Of a stretch of 64,000 nt of DNA, positions 34,101 through 40,823 are shown piece after piece. The stretch covers positions 1 through 64,000 of the forward strand of contig JACDGL010000010.1 of NCBI GenBank assembly GCA_013815385.1, written 5' to 3'. The translations under genes and the position numbers were made by a program. Below the pieces are notes generated by a model. That model was not told where the DNA came from, did not search any database, and saw only the letters and a program-made list of their open reading frames with translations. This DNA comes from Taibaiella sp. GTDB taxonomy: Bacteria; Bacteroidota; Bacteroidia; Chitinophagales; Chitinophagaceae. The stretch's first letter is position 1, and each line of letters starts with the position of its first letter.

Positions 34101-35001
34101 TTTAATATTCATTCTCTACGGATCTATAGCGTGCGCACAGGAACTGAATTGCAAAGTAAAGGTGCTGCACGAAAAAATAGCCAATACCGATCAACAGGTA
34201 TTTACCAGCATGGAGCGTTCTATTATAGAACTGATGAACACCCATAAGTGGACGACTGACGAATTTCAGGCGGCGGAGAGGATAGATTGCAACCTACTTG
34301 TAAACATTACCAGTAAAGTAGGTGGCGATGATAATACCTATAGCGCTACCATCAGTATACAGGCTGCACGCCCTGTTTTTAATGCGGGCTATACCAGCCC
34401 TACTGTTAACTATGTAGATAAAGATGTGATCTTTAAATACGCCCAGTTCAGCCCGCTGCAGTTCGATGACCACAATGTGAACGGTACCGATGCCCTTTCC
34501 TCTAACCTTAGCGCCATACTGGCTTACTATGCCTACATAATCCTTGGGCTAGACTATGATAGCTTTGCGCTGAATGGTGGGACAGACATACTCAAAAAGG
34601 CCCAGTATATCGTCAACAATGCACCGGAGCAGGGTACCAGCATATCGGGCTGGAAGGCTGTGGATGGCTCGCGAAACAGGTACTGGCTCATAGACCAGTT
34701 GCTTAGCCCACGTTTCCAGGATTTCAGAAGTGCATGGTACACTATGCACCGTGAGGGGCTGGATAACATGTACAGTAAACCTGATACCGGCCGCCTTACC
34801 TACACATCTGCCATACCTAAGCTGAACCAGCTTAATAAGGACAATCCTAACTCCATGCTCATCCAGTTTTTCTTTAATGCCAAAACAGATGAGATGGTGA
34901 AGGTAATGGCCCAGTTGCCAAAGATCGTGAGGGCTCCGTACATCCCCATGCTGCTATCTATGGATGTGCCTAACGCAGCAAAATATAACAACCTACGGTA
35001 A
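34081..35001 (+). CDS. porD: PorD-like protein (DUF4835), type IX secretion
   Basis: The 306-residue secreted protein has a signal peptide ([19 protein letters not shown], then Q) and the family pattern ELNCKVKVLHEKIANTDQQVF ... ERIDCNLLVNIT ... QAARPVFNAGYTSP ... FDDHN, ending in a helical part. PorD was identified in Porphyromonas gingivalis as needed for the type IX secretion system; its biochemical role is not settled. The overlap with coaBC and the DUF4296 gene 8 bases downstream match the conserved gene order of the phylum. It indicates that this genome has a T9SS, consistent with the two CHU_C proteins in the window. Confidence 0.9.
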   Translation: MLKKLFSLIFILYGSIACAQELNCKVKVLHEKIANTDQQVFTSMERSIIELMNTHKWTTDEFQAAERIDCNLLVNITSKVGGDDNTYSATISIQAARPVFNAGYTSPTVNYVDKDVIFKYAQFSPLQFDDHNVNGTDALSSNLSAILAYYAYIILGLDYDSFALNGGTDILKKAQYIVNNAPEQGTSISGWKAVDGSRNRYWLIDQLLSPRFQDFRSAWYTMHREGLDNMYSKPDTGRLTYTSAIPKLNQLNKDNPNSMLIQFFFNAKTDEMVKVMAQLPKIVRAPYIPMLLSMDVPNAAKYNNLR

Positions 35002-35009
35002 GCACCCTC

Positions 35010-35366
35010 ATGAAAAAAGCAGCCCTCTTTATTGCCTTTTTACTGGTGGCGTGTTCCTGCAAACAAAAGCAGGCTGACGACCATATTTCCTCTCCATTAA
35101 TGACCAAAATACTGTTTGATATACAGGTGGCGGAGACATACAGCACCATGCTGAGAAAAGACAGTATCCCTACCAACACACCCATAAGGAATACCGACTC
35201 ATTAGCGCACTATTATAAAACCATTCTGGCGCATTACAAAATAACCGAAAAGGTATTTGATAATAGCCTGCTGTGGTATAGGGCACATCCGGAGCAACTG
35301 GATTCTGTATATACCCATATGCTGCCCATGCTTGCCAACCTGGAAAGCAGGTATAATGTAAAGTAG
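35010..35366 (+). CDS. DUF4296 lipoprotein
   Basis: The 118-residue lipoprotein (lipobox VACSC near residue 15) has the DUF4296 pattern: PLMTKILFDIQVAETYSTML, then HYYKTILAHYKITEKVFDNSLLWYRAHPEQL and a C-terminal coiled segment. The function of the family is unknown, but it is often found near PorD and coaBC. It is the third gene of this plus-strand operon, ends 6 bases before the stop of the convergent aminotransferase gene, and has no terminator of its own. Confidence 0.88.
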   Translation: MKKAALFIAFLLVACSCKQKQADDHISSPLMTKILFDIQVAETYSTMLRKDSIPTNTPIRNTDSLAHYYKTILAHYKITEKVFDNSLLWYRAHPEQLDSVYTHMLPMLANLESRYNVK

Positions 35367-35372
35367 GAACTG

Positions 35373-36563
35373 CTATTTTAAATTTGCCAGAGCTTTAGCC
35401 ATTCTTTCCATACCTTTCTTTAGCGTATCTATAGACGTAGCGAATGAAATACGTATGCAATTATCATTACCAAAAGCACTGCCGCATACGGTAGTGATGT
35501 GTGCAGTATTCAGCAGGTACATAGAGAGGTCTTCGTCGTTAGTAATGTGAGTAGTACCATCAGTTTTGCCAAAGAATGCACTGATATTAGGGAACGCATA
35601 GAATGCACCTTCCGGATTATTCACTTTTATGCCGGGCATATTCTTCAGCGCATCTATTATGTACTCCCTGCGCTCACGGAAGGCCGCTACCATATTTTTG
35701 GTTGGGGTCTGGTCTCCGTTTAGTGCCACTATAGCAGCGCGCTGGGATACTATATTTGCACCCGATGTTATCTGGCCCTGCAACTTTTCGCAGGCACGCG
35801 CTATCTCTTTTGGAGCAGCCATGTAGCCGAGGCGCCATCCCGTCATAGCGTATCCTTTCGAAAAACCATTGATTATGATAACCCTGTTCCTTAACTCTGG
35901 AAACTGTGCAATGCTCTGATGGCTGCCCCCATAATTTATGTATTCATAAATCTCATCGCTTATTATGAAGATATGGGGATGCTTTTTAAATACTTCTGCC
36001 AAAGCAGCCAGCTCGCCATGTGAGTAAACACTGCCGGAAGGATTACACGGAGACGAAAACATGAACAGCTTCGTCTTATCCGTAATAGCTTTTTCCAGCA
36101 TACCGGGCGTGAGCTTGTAATCTGTATCTATGGAGCATGGTATATAGCGCACTACCCCTTCTGCAAGACATACCTGGGCGCTATAGGTAACCCAGTACGG
36201 AGTCGGTATAATCACTTCATCGCCCGGGTTTACAATGCTCAGCACTGCATTAGCCAGGGATTGTTTCGCTCCTGTCGATACAATTATCTCCTCACGCGAA
36301 TAATGTAAATTATTCTGGCGCAGCAATTTTGCGCTTATAGCATCGAGCAGATCGGGCAAGCCTGCTACAGGGGGATACTTGGTATAACCCTCGGCCATAG
36401 CCTGCGTAGCTGCATCGCAGATGTATTTTGGTGTAATGAAATCAGGCTCGCCGAGGCTTAGGTCTACTATATCAATCCCCTTCCCTTTCATTTCGCGGCT
36501 CAATTTGGCCATTTTGATGGTCTGAGGCTCTGATATAAGACTTAGTCTGCTAGCTAATTCCAT
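35373..36563 (-). CDS. Pyridoxal-phosphate aminotransferase, class I (aspartate type)
   Basis: The 396-residue enzyme transfers amino groups, most likely between aspartate and 2-oxoglutarate. Visible signatures are VDLSLGEPDFITPKY near the N-terminus, SSPCNPSGSVYS, ISDEIYEYINY and the PLP lysine in NGFSKGYAMTGWRLGYMAAP, followed by the substrate-binding Arg in CIRISFATS. Length is typical of bacterial AspC/PatA-like proteins. ATG 36563 is preferred over an upstream TTG. The exact substrate cannot be fixed from sequence. Confidence 0.92.
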   Translation of the reverse strand: MELASRLSLISEPQTIKMAKLSREMKGKGIDIVDLSLGEPDFITPKYICDAATQAMAEGYTKYPPVAGLPDLLDAISAKLLRQNNLHYSREEIIVSTGAKQSLANAVLSIVNPGDEVIIPTPYWVTYSAQVCLAEGVVRYIPCSIDTDYKLTPGMLEKAITDKTKLFMFSSPCNPSGSVYSHGELAALAEVFKKHPHIFIISDEIYEYINYGGSHQSIAQFPELRNRVIIINGFSKGYAMTGWRLGYMAAPKEIARACEKLQGQITSGANIVSQRAAIVALNGDQTPTKNMVAAFRERREYIIDALKNMPGIKVNNPEGAFYAFPNISAFFGKTDGTTHITNDEDLSMYLLNTAHITTVCGSAFGNDNCIRISFATSIDTLKKGMERMAKALANLK

Positions 36564-36645
36564 GTGTGATATCGCATTAATAAATAGCAAAATTAACCAA
36601 TAACGTTGGCTACCCTGCTATAGATATGTTGTAAGTATTATAAAA

Positions 36646-37158
36646 TCAATGGCTGTAGGCCGAGGTAAAGAACATGAGATAAAAAGAGATAAGCACTATA
36701 ACCCCTATCACCAACGCAAGCATAGTGATTGTATTCTTATACGCCTTGTTCATACGGCGGGCGCTACGCAGATGACCTATATTATTCAATATATTCTCCA
36801 TGCGGGGAAATGCGGTTTCGCCTTTTACCACATAGTCGTAGGCACCATACTTCATGCTATCTACAGCCACTTCCAGCTTATCCTGGCCCGAAAGCATGAT
36901 GACATTGGACTCAGGAAAAGAGCTTTTTAGTTCTTTCAGTACCTCCACACCATTTTTAGCATTGGCATCGTGCGCGCTCAGATGAAAATCGAGCACTACG
37001 ATATCGGGTTTCTGGCCCATGGCGTTTATAGCTGCTTCGCCATTATCAAATGTTTTAATATCGTAATTGAAGCGCTCAGAAAGATAATCTTTCAGCATTT
37101 CGTTCTGTATCGGTTCATCATCCACCAGGAATATGATGCCCCTATTTGTATTAGCCAT
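36646..37158 (-). CDS. Receiver-domain protein with C-terminal membrane anchor
   Basis: The 170-residue protein is a single CheY-like receiver domain (acidic pair Asp13/Asp14, phospho-acceptor Asp57 in VVLDFHL, Ser90 and Lys112 in the switch positions) followed by a short basic linker and one transmembrane helix at about residues 144-164 (TMLALVIGVIVLISFYLMFF). There is no DNA-binding or enzymatic output domain. Tail-anchored receivers are unusual; it could recruit a kinase or output partner to the membrane, or act as a phosphate sink. ATG 37158 is chosen; a longer frame to 37242 lacks homology. No kinase gene is adjacent. Confidence 0.82.
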   Translation of the reverse strand: MANTNRGIIFLVDDEPIQNEMLKDYLSERFNYDIKTFDNGEAAINAMGQKPDIVVLDFHLSAHDANAKNGVEVLKELKSSFPESNVIMLSGQDKLEVAVDSMKYGAYDYVVKGETAFPRMENILNNIGHLRSARRMNKAYKNTITMLALVIGVIVLISFYLMFFTSAYSH

Positions 37159-37690
37159 AATGTATGTATGTGAATTTCGTAGAAAAATAGAAAAAATATT
37201 TAACACATCAAATAATGCTTGTTTATCTCCGGCACTTGGCAAAGCCGAAAAACAGCAAAAAAAGGAGTTATTGTAATTAAGGGTTAATGATGGTTAGGTG
37301 AGCATAGAGATAATATTTAGTTAGTGCTTTAAGAAAAAGTAACGGGGATAATAAAAAAATTGGGAGGTTTTAGGTACCGATAGGGCTGAAACCATTGCCA
37401 GGATAATTTATTATGTTTTTCTCTATTGTCACATAATGTCGCATTTGGAAGATTTGTTATTTATGAGGTATGTATGAAGTTTGATTTGTATTTGATATAG
37501 GAGTGTATAATATGGTGCAAGATACTACGAAGAAAATGGTAGCCAGTATGAAATATTTATGATGTAGCGGAAAAGTGATGTAGGATAAAAAAAATCTCTT
37601 TTCGGTAGGGTCTGTTGGAAAGCAAGCTACGTCGAACGGATCATATCTGGTTGCCTGTACTCATGATGTGAATATAATTGCATTGACTGT
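37159..37690. other. AT-rich intergenic region with a transposase 5' remnant
   Basis: Nothing coding up to about 37635. From 37636 to 37690 the sequence matches the 5' part of the RAYT region at 39150-39213. On the minus strand it still has ATG-AGT-ACA-GGC (encoding MSTG, the family's usual start), but the match ends after a few codons. Confidence 0.5.
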
Positions 37691-37751
37691 TATTCGCAAA
37701 TCAGGAGGTTTGCATCCGGTAACGACATAGTAGAACACTACGCCGAGCAGG
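37691..37751 (+). repeat. REP element, family A, copy 1
   Basis: It consists of TATTCGCAAATC-AGGAG-GTTTGC, a linker ATCCGGTAACGACA and TAGTAGAACACTA, then CGCCGAGCAGGG. The two stems are GCAAATC/G(A/G)TTTGC and (C)GTAGTG/CACTACG. It is one of five family A copies between 37691 and 40821. Confidence 0.85.
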
Positions 37752-37855
37752 GGCAGAAGTGCTGTGATTTAATTATAAATATCTCAATACATAGCCTAAA
37801 TTGCTTAACTCTAATAACAATATATATATAAATCAAACTCTTCTGCGATATCATA

Positions 37856-38299
37856 CTATCGAAGAATATGTTTGAATTCATATCTTTCTCCACCTTCCTC
37901 ACCTTTCCATTGAAATAAATTATTCCAAGGAGGTTTATTTTCCAGGAAATTACTTCCTGAAATTAACAACTCAATATTATCAACTTTATCAAGTCCATTA
38001 ATTTTATTAATATTCAATTTAATACACCAGGGAAGTTGATCCCATTTGGATCTTATATTAATAATTTTCCAAGTACCTGATATTTCAAATATTTTAGAAG
38101 TGTCATCTTTGGTAATAAAATAAGACAACATTTTATCAGCTATGTACTTCCCCTGGAATTTACCCCTATCATTGAAATCTAATGTTGCTCCATCGGAGTT
38201 TACCCATTTCCCAATAAACTCTTGAGAAGAAGGAATATGACTACATCCAACAAAGGACAAACAAACAAAGGATAACAAAATAAATATTGGTTTAATCAT
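37856..38299 (-). CDS. Hypothetical lipoprotein
   Basis: The 147-residue product has a lipoprotein signal with lipobox SFVGC (Cys19) followed by a lipocalin-like pattern (FIGKWVNSDGATLDFNDRGKFQGKYI ... FEISGTWKIINI), suggesting a small beta-barrel. No ligand-binding residues can be assigned. The gene is AT-rich and lies inside the REP/RAYT region, in the same orientation as the transposase remnants. Its start at 38299 immediately follows a 60-bp fragment related to the gene at 40824-41342. Confidence 0.68.
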   Translation of the reverse strand: MIKPIFILLSFVCLSFVGCSHIPSSQEFIGKWVNSDGATLDFNDRGKFQGKYIADKMLSYFITKDDTSKIFEISGTWKIINIRSKWDQLPWCIKLNINKINGLDKVDNIELLISGSNFLENKPPWNNLFQWKGEEGGERYEFKHILR

Positions 38300-38307
38300 T
38301 TCAAATT

Positions 38308-38369
38308 AAGATTATTTGCGGTTAATGTAAACTTATATAGAGCCATCGTTGCTATATAAATGGGACAAC
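38308..38369 (-). pseudogene. Fragment of a paralogue of the gene at 40824-41342
   Basis: About 62 bases match 40977-41043 with four substitutions and one gap. On the minus strand the fragment still encodes (E)SCPIYIATMALYKFTLTANNL against KSCPIDTATMALYKFTLTANNL in the full gene. It is cut on one side by REP copy 2 at 38373 and runs to a stop near the start of the gene at 37856-38299. Confidence 0.75.
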
Positions 38370-38372
38370 TTT

Positions 38373-38437
38373 CCCCGCTCGGCGTAGTCTCTCTGACTAC
38401 GCCGATAGTGGCTGCAAATCTCCTGATTTGCGAGGTC
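38373..38437 (-). repeat. REP element, family A, copy 2
   Basis: Reverse orientation to copy 1: CGCTCGGCGTAGTC-TCT-CTGACTACGCCG, then a linker and GCAAATC-TCCT-GATTTGC-GAGGTC. It directly adjoins the stop codon of the internally deleted transposase fragment. Confidence 0.85.
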
Positions 38438-38571
38438 TAAAACCACCGAGCTAATTTTATTTTTCCTTCTTCCCCGTAATATAGCTGTCTTGTGTCTTGT
38501 AAAAACCATCTACCAATCAACTATCGTGAACGTAAGATAGTATGCGCTGTGTCGATAATATACCTGATAGC
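38438..38571 (-). pseudogene. Internally deleted RAYT transposase copy
   Basis: On the minus strand about 24 N-terminal codons (GTGYQVYYRHSAYYLTFTIVDW) run into a stop and are joined to the family's last 17 codons (RQLYYGEEGKIKLARWF, then TAG at 38438-38440). Compared with the copy at 38640-39188 the middle of the gene, including the HUH motif and catalytic Tyr, is gone. It cannot encode a working enzyme. Confidence 0.8.
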
Positions 38572-38576
38572 CAGTG

Positions 38577-38639
38577 CCCCTGCTCGGCGTAGTCTCTGAC
38601 TACGTCGTTACCGGCTGCAAATCTCCTGATTTGCGAGGT
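38577..38639 (-). repeat. REP element, family A, copy 3
   Basis: The element reads CTGCTCGGCGTAGTCTC-TGACTACGTCGTTACCGG, then CTGCAAATC-TCCT-GATTTGCGAGGTC. It abuts the stop codon of the longer RAYT copy and has the opposite orientation to copy 4 on the other side of that gene, so the two bracket it as an inverted pair. Confidence 0.85.
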
Positions 38640-39188
38640 CTAAAACCACCGAGCTAATTTTATTTTTCCTTCTTCCCCGTAAAATATCTGTCTTGCGCTG
38701 CTGTAAGTATAATCTTCAGCACGCGTTACCCAACCTGCCCGTATTGGATTGTTGTGAATATATTCTATCTTCTGTGTAAAAAAATCGTTGCTATGCACCA
38801 CCATCGCATGGTTTTCGTGTGTTCATACCTGATAATTGCTATTGCGCTCATGCTGCGCCGCATTCCAGCTAAAACGGTGCAGCATCCATTCCCGCCTGCT
38901 TTCAGATATACTGTCCATCGTGTGAAGTATTGTATTGGCCGTAAATTTTTTGAAATCGCGTATGGTATCAGATAATTTACCATTGCCACTACGCGCTATA
39001 ATATGTACATGGTTACTCATGATAACGTATCCATACACAACCAGATCTTTTTGTTCTATACAATAGACTAAGCTTTCCTCTACAATATCTTTATATACCT
39101 TTCTTGTAAAAACATCTACCCAATCAACTATTGTGAATGTAAGATAGTATGCGGTGTGTGGATCATATATCTGGTAGCCTGTACTCAG
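38640..39188 (-). pseudogene. REP-associated tyrosine transposase (RAYT), nonsense-mutated
   Basis: The 182-codon frame matches the IS200-like Y1/RAYT family: STGYQIYDPHTAYYLTFTIVDW, the HUH motif in VIMSNHVHII, and, in the last third, the catalytic-Tyr segment KIEYIHNNPIRAGWV and SSARQIFYG. Two defects are visible. The start reads CTG instead of ATG at 39186-39188, although the related remnant near 37650 keeps ATG there. Codon 122 is TGA at 38823-38825 where the family has Trp (QVW-THENH); this removes the catalytic Tyr. It is bracketed by inverted REP copies. Such enzymes mobilise REP/REPIN sequences in trans. Confidence 0.88.
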
Positions 39189-39214
39189 GATGTGAATATA
39201 ATTGCATTGACTGT

Positions 39215-39276
39215 TATTCGCAAATCAGGAGATTTGCATCCGGTAACGACGTGATGGAACACTACGCCGAGCAGCG
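39215..39276 (+). repeat. REP element, family A, copy 4
   Basis: The element reads TATTCGCAAATC-AGGA-GATTTGC-ATCCGGTAACGACG, then TGATGGAACACTACGCCGAGC. It lies 26 bases beyond the RAYT start, and about 60 bases between them are shared with copy 1's upstream side. It forms the left border of the exosortase cassette. Confidence 0.88.
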
Positions 39277-39335
39277 AAAAATATTGAGAATTAGCACCGT
39301 TATAAAAATGATCCATAATTATTATTATAAAAATG

Positions 39336-39377
39336 GTATGTAATTGCATACATAAATTACAGATAGTATTAGCTTTG
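39336..39377 (+). promoter_or_regulatory. Promoter with inverted repeat upstream of the exosortase cassette
   Basis: TAGCTTTG at 39370-39377 is a perfect TAnnTTTG -7 box, 18 bases before the ATG at 39396. A TTG at 39344-39346 lies 23 bases upstream of it and could be the -33 element. The inverted repeat GTATG-TAATTG-CATAC (39336-39351) covers that TTG and could be a repressor site. Confidence 0.55.
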
Positions 39378-39395
39378 TGGCTTAATCCTCTATAG

Positions 39396-39620
39396 ATGAA
39401 GCACAAAATTGTCCTATTAGCGCTGCTAATGAGTGTTGCGGCCGGTACAACCTATGCCAAAAATGACAATGGTAATAATGGAAATGGTAATGGTAACGGC
39501 CATGACGAATCTGGTGGTTCATCAGGAGCCCCTCTTAATGAAGGCATAGTCGTATTGCTTGTAGCCGGGGTTGCATTCGGTGCATTTAAATTGATAAAGG
39601 CAAGAAAGGTTTCGAAGTAA
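39396..39620 (+). CDS. Short Asn/Gly-rich secreted peptide with exosortase sorting signal
   Basis: The 74-residue precursor has an N-terminal signal peptide (MKHKIVLLALLMSVAAGTTYA), a low-complexity middle (KNDNGNNGNGNGNGHDESGG), and a C-terminal tripartite sorting signal: the short motif APLNEG at 45-50, a hydrophobic helix (51-66, IVVLLVAGVAFGAFKL) and a basic tail (KARKVSK). This is the layout of PEP-CTERM-like substrates, in particular the P-I-D-x-G variants of Bacteroidota (from memory 'PID-CTERM'). The exosortase gene 82 bases downstream is the natural processing enzyme. The mature peptide would be only about 25-30 residues. Confidence 0.78.
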   Translation: MKHKIVLLALLMSVAAGTTYAKNDNGNNGNGNGNGHDESGGSSGAPLNEGIVVLLVAGVAFGAFKLIKARKVSK

Positions 39621-39702
39621 CCGGCATCCCTGCCTTAGCAAAATAGATGTATAGTTAGGTCTTCTGTCCGCGAAAGCCTGATTTAATTTAAGAATTGTAA
39701 GC

Positions 39703-40233
39703 ATGGCAAACAAAGATGTAAAGACGATAGACACCAGGATGCCTACGGGTCTCAGTGCCTTTCTGATACGCGCTACTATACTGTTTCTGGGTTGGACACT
39801 TCTCTATTATTTATGGCTCCGCCCTATTGGCATTCCCGATAATCAACTGACGCGTTTTATTATCCTGGCTACACAGAAGGGCCTCCAGCTTTTTTATTCT
39901 ACTGTTACTGTAAATGGACAGGAGATATTGATAAGCGGCGGCCATGCGGTTAATATTACCTATGCCTGCAATGGCTTTGAACTATATGCTTTGTATGTAG
40001 GTTTCTTAATAGCCATGCCTACTAATATGAAGCGGTTGATAAAATACACCTTGCTGGGTATTGTTGTCATTACGGGTACCAACATCATACGCTGCATCCT
40101 ACTGTCTATTATGTTCTACAATCATTATGCACTTGCAGACTTTGCACATCATTTTCTTTTTAAACTTATCATCTACGGTATCATATTCTTAATATGGATG
40201 CAATACAGTAAAGCAACAAAGACCAATGCGTAG
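39703..40233 (+). CDS. Exosortase-family transpeptidase
   Basis: The 176-residue integral membrane protein has about five hydrophobic helices and the three catalytic positions of the exosortase/archaeosortase family: Cys89 in TYACNGFELYALY, Arg130 in GTNIIRCILLS and His149/His150 in DFAHHFLFK. Exosortases cleave the C-terminal sorting signal of secreted proteins and attach them to another molecule or release them. It is shorter than EpsH-type enzymes, as is usual for the small Bacteroidota exosortases (XrtF/XrtX-like). It overlaps the next gene by 8 bases. The named subclass could not be confirmed here. Confidence 0.85.
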   Translation: MANKDVKTIDTRMPTGLSAFLIRATILFLGWTLLYYLWLRPIGIPDNQLTRFIILATQKGLQLFYSTVTVNGQEILISGGHAVNITYACNGFELYALYVGFLIAMPTNMKRLIKYTLLGIVVITGTNIIRCILLSIMFYNHYALADFAHHFLFKLIIYGIIFLIWMQYSKATKTNA

Positions 40234-40627
40234 CGGTATAAAAATATGGGCTGGCCTTATTCCTATTATCATAGTCAGTTGGATATATAATGCCTACTTT
40301 TCAACGCCGGCAAGTACTACCGTGCTTAGGCGTGGCGCCTTTCATATCATATGCCTGCTGTCAATAGCCGGTATAGGTTATTGGGCGCTGGCTAAAGCCC
40401 GGAAGCGATGGGTAAAACGCACCTGGCTTCTGTTTTACGCAGTGGCACTATCCGTATTATTGTTAACCGGATTTTTAAGATGGAAATTCAATGGGATGGG
40501 AGATGTATGGCAAGACTATGTGCGCACCTTTATTAATTTTTTCCTCAGCCCGTTACCGTTCCTCCTCATGCTATTGCTGACCACACGTTCTTTTACAACC
40601 GCAGCTCGAAACGATATCGAAAATTAG
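40226..40627 (+). CDS. Exosortase-associated membrane protein
   Basis: The 133-residue protein has four predicted membrane helices (about 7-25, 37-56, 66-84, 102-120) with a basic loop (KARKRWVKR) and a conserved-looking WKFNGMGDVWQDYVR segment between helices 3 and 4. I recall small membrane partners encoded after XrtF/XrtX in Bacteroidota, and this fits by size, topology and position, but I cannot name the family. The 8-base overlap (ATG within the end of the exosortase gene) argues for co-translation. It may hold the acceptor molecule or stabilise the enzyme. Confidence 0.72.
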   Translation: MRSGIKIWAGLIPIIIVSWIYNAYFSTPASTTVLRRGAFHIICLLSIAGIGYWALAKARKRWVKRTWLLFYAVALSVLLLTGFLRWKFNGMGDVWQDYVRTFINFFLSPLPFLLMLLLTTRSFTTAARNDIEN

Positions 40628-40759
40628 GGGGAGTATATTAGCTTGTATACATTTTTATATCCAACCCTAGCAACATGAGCAAATTTGTGTGCACTATAAT
40701 AACAGGGTCTGCTATTATGTAATCATACAGCTTCCTCTGAGCTGATAGTTACTACCTCT

Positions 40760-40821
40760 TATTCGCAAATCAGGAGATTAGCATCCGGTAACAACGTAGT
40801 GGAACACTACGCCGAGCAGGG
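40760..40821 (+). repeat. REP element, family A, copy 5
   Basis: The element reads TATTCGCAAATC-AGGA-GATTAGC-ATCCGGTAACAACGTAG, then TGGAACACTACGCCGAGCAGG, in the same direction as copy 4. It lies between the exosortase cassette and the gene at 40824, so the cassette is enclosed by directly repeated REP copies. Confidence 0.88.
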
Positions 40822-40823
40822 CT

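Noticed and set aside
38754-38975. Plus-strand open frame of 73 codons in the REP region
   Set aside because: It is antisense to the RAYT transposase remnant, whose minus-strand translation shows clear family motifs.
37691-40821. Complete insertion sequence or integrative element
   Set aside because: Only RAYT/REP sequences are present; there are no integrase, terminal inverted repeats of a classical IS, or target-site duplications that could be recognised.
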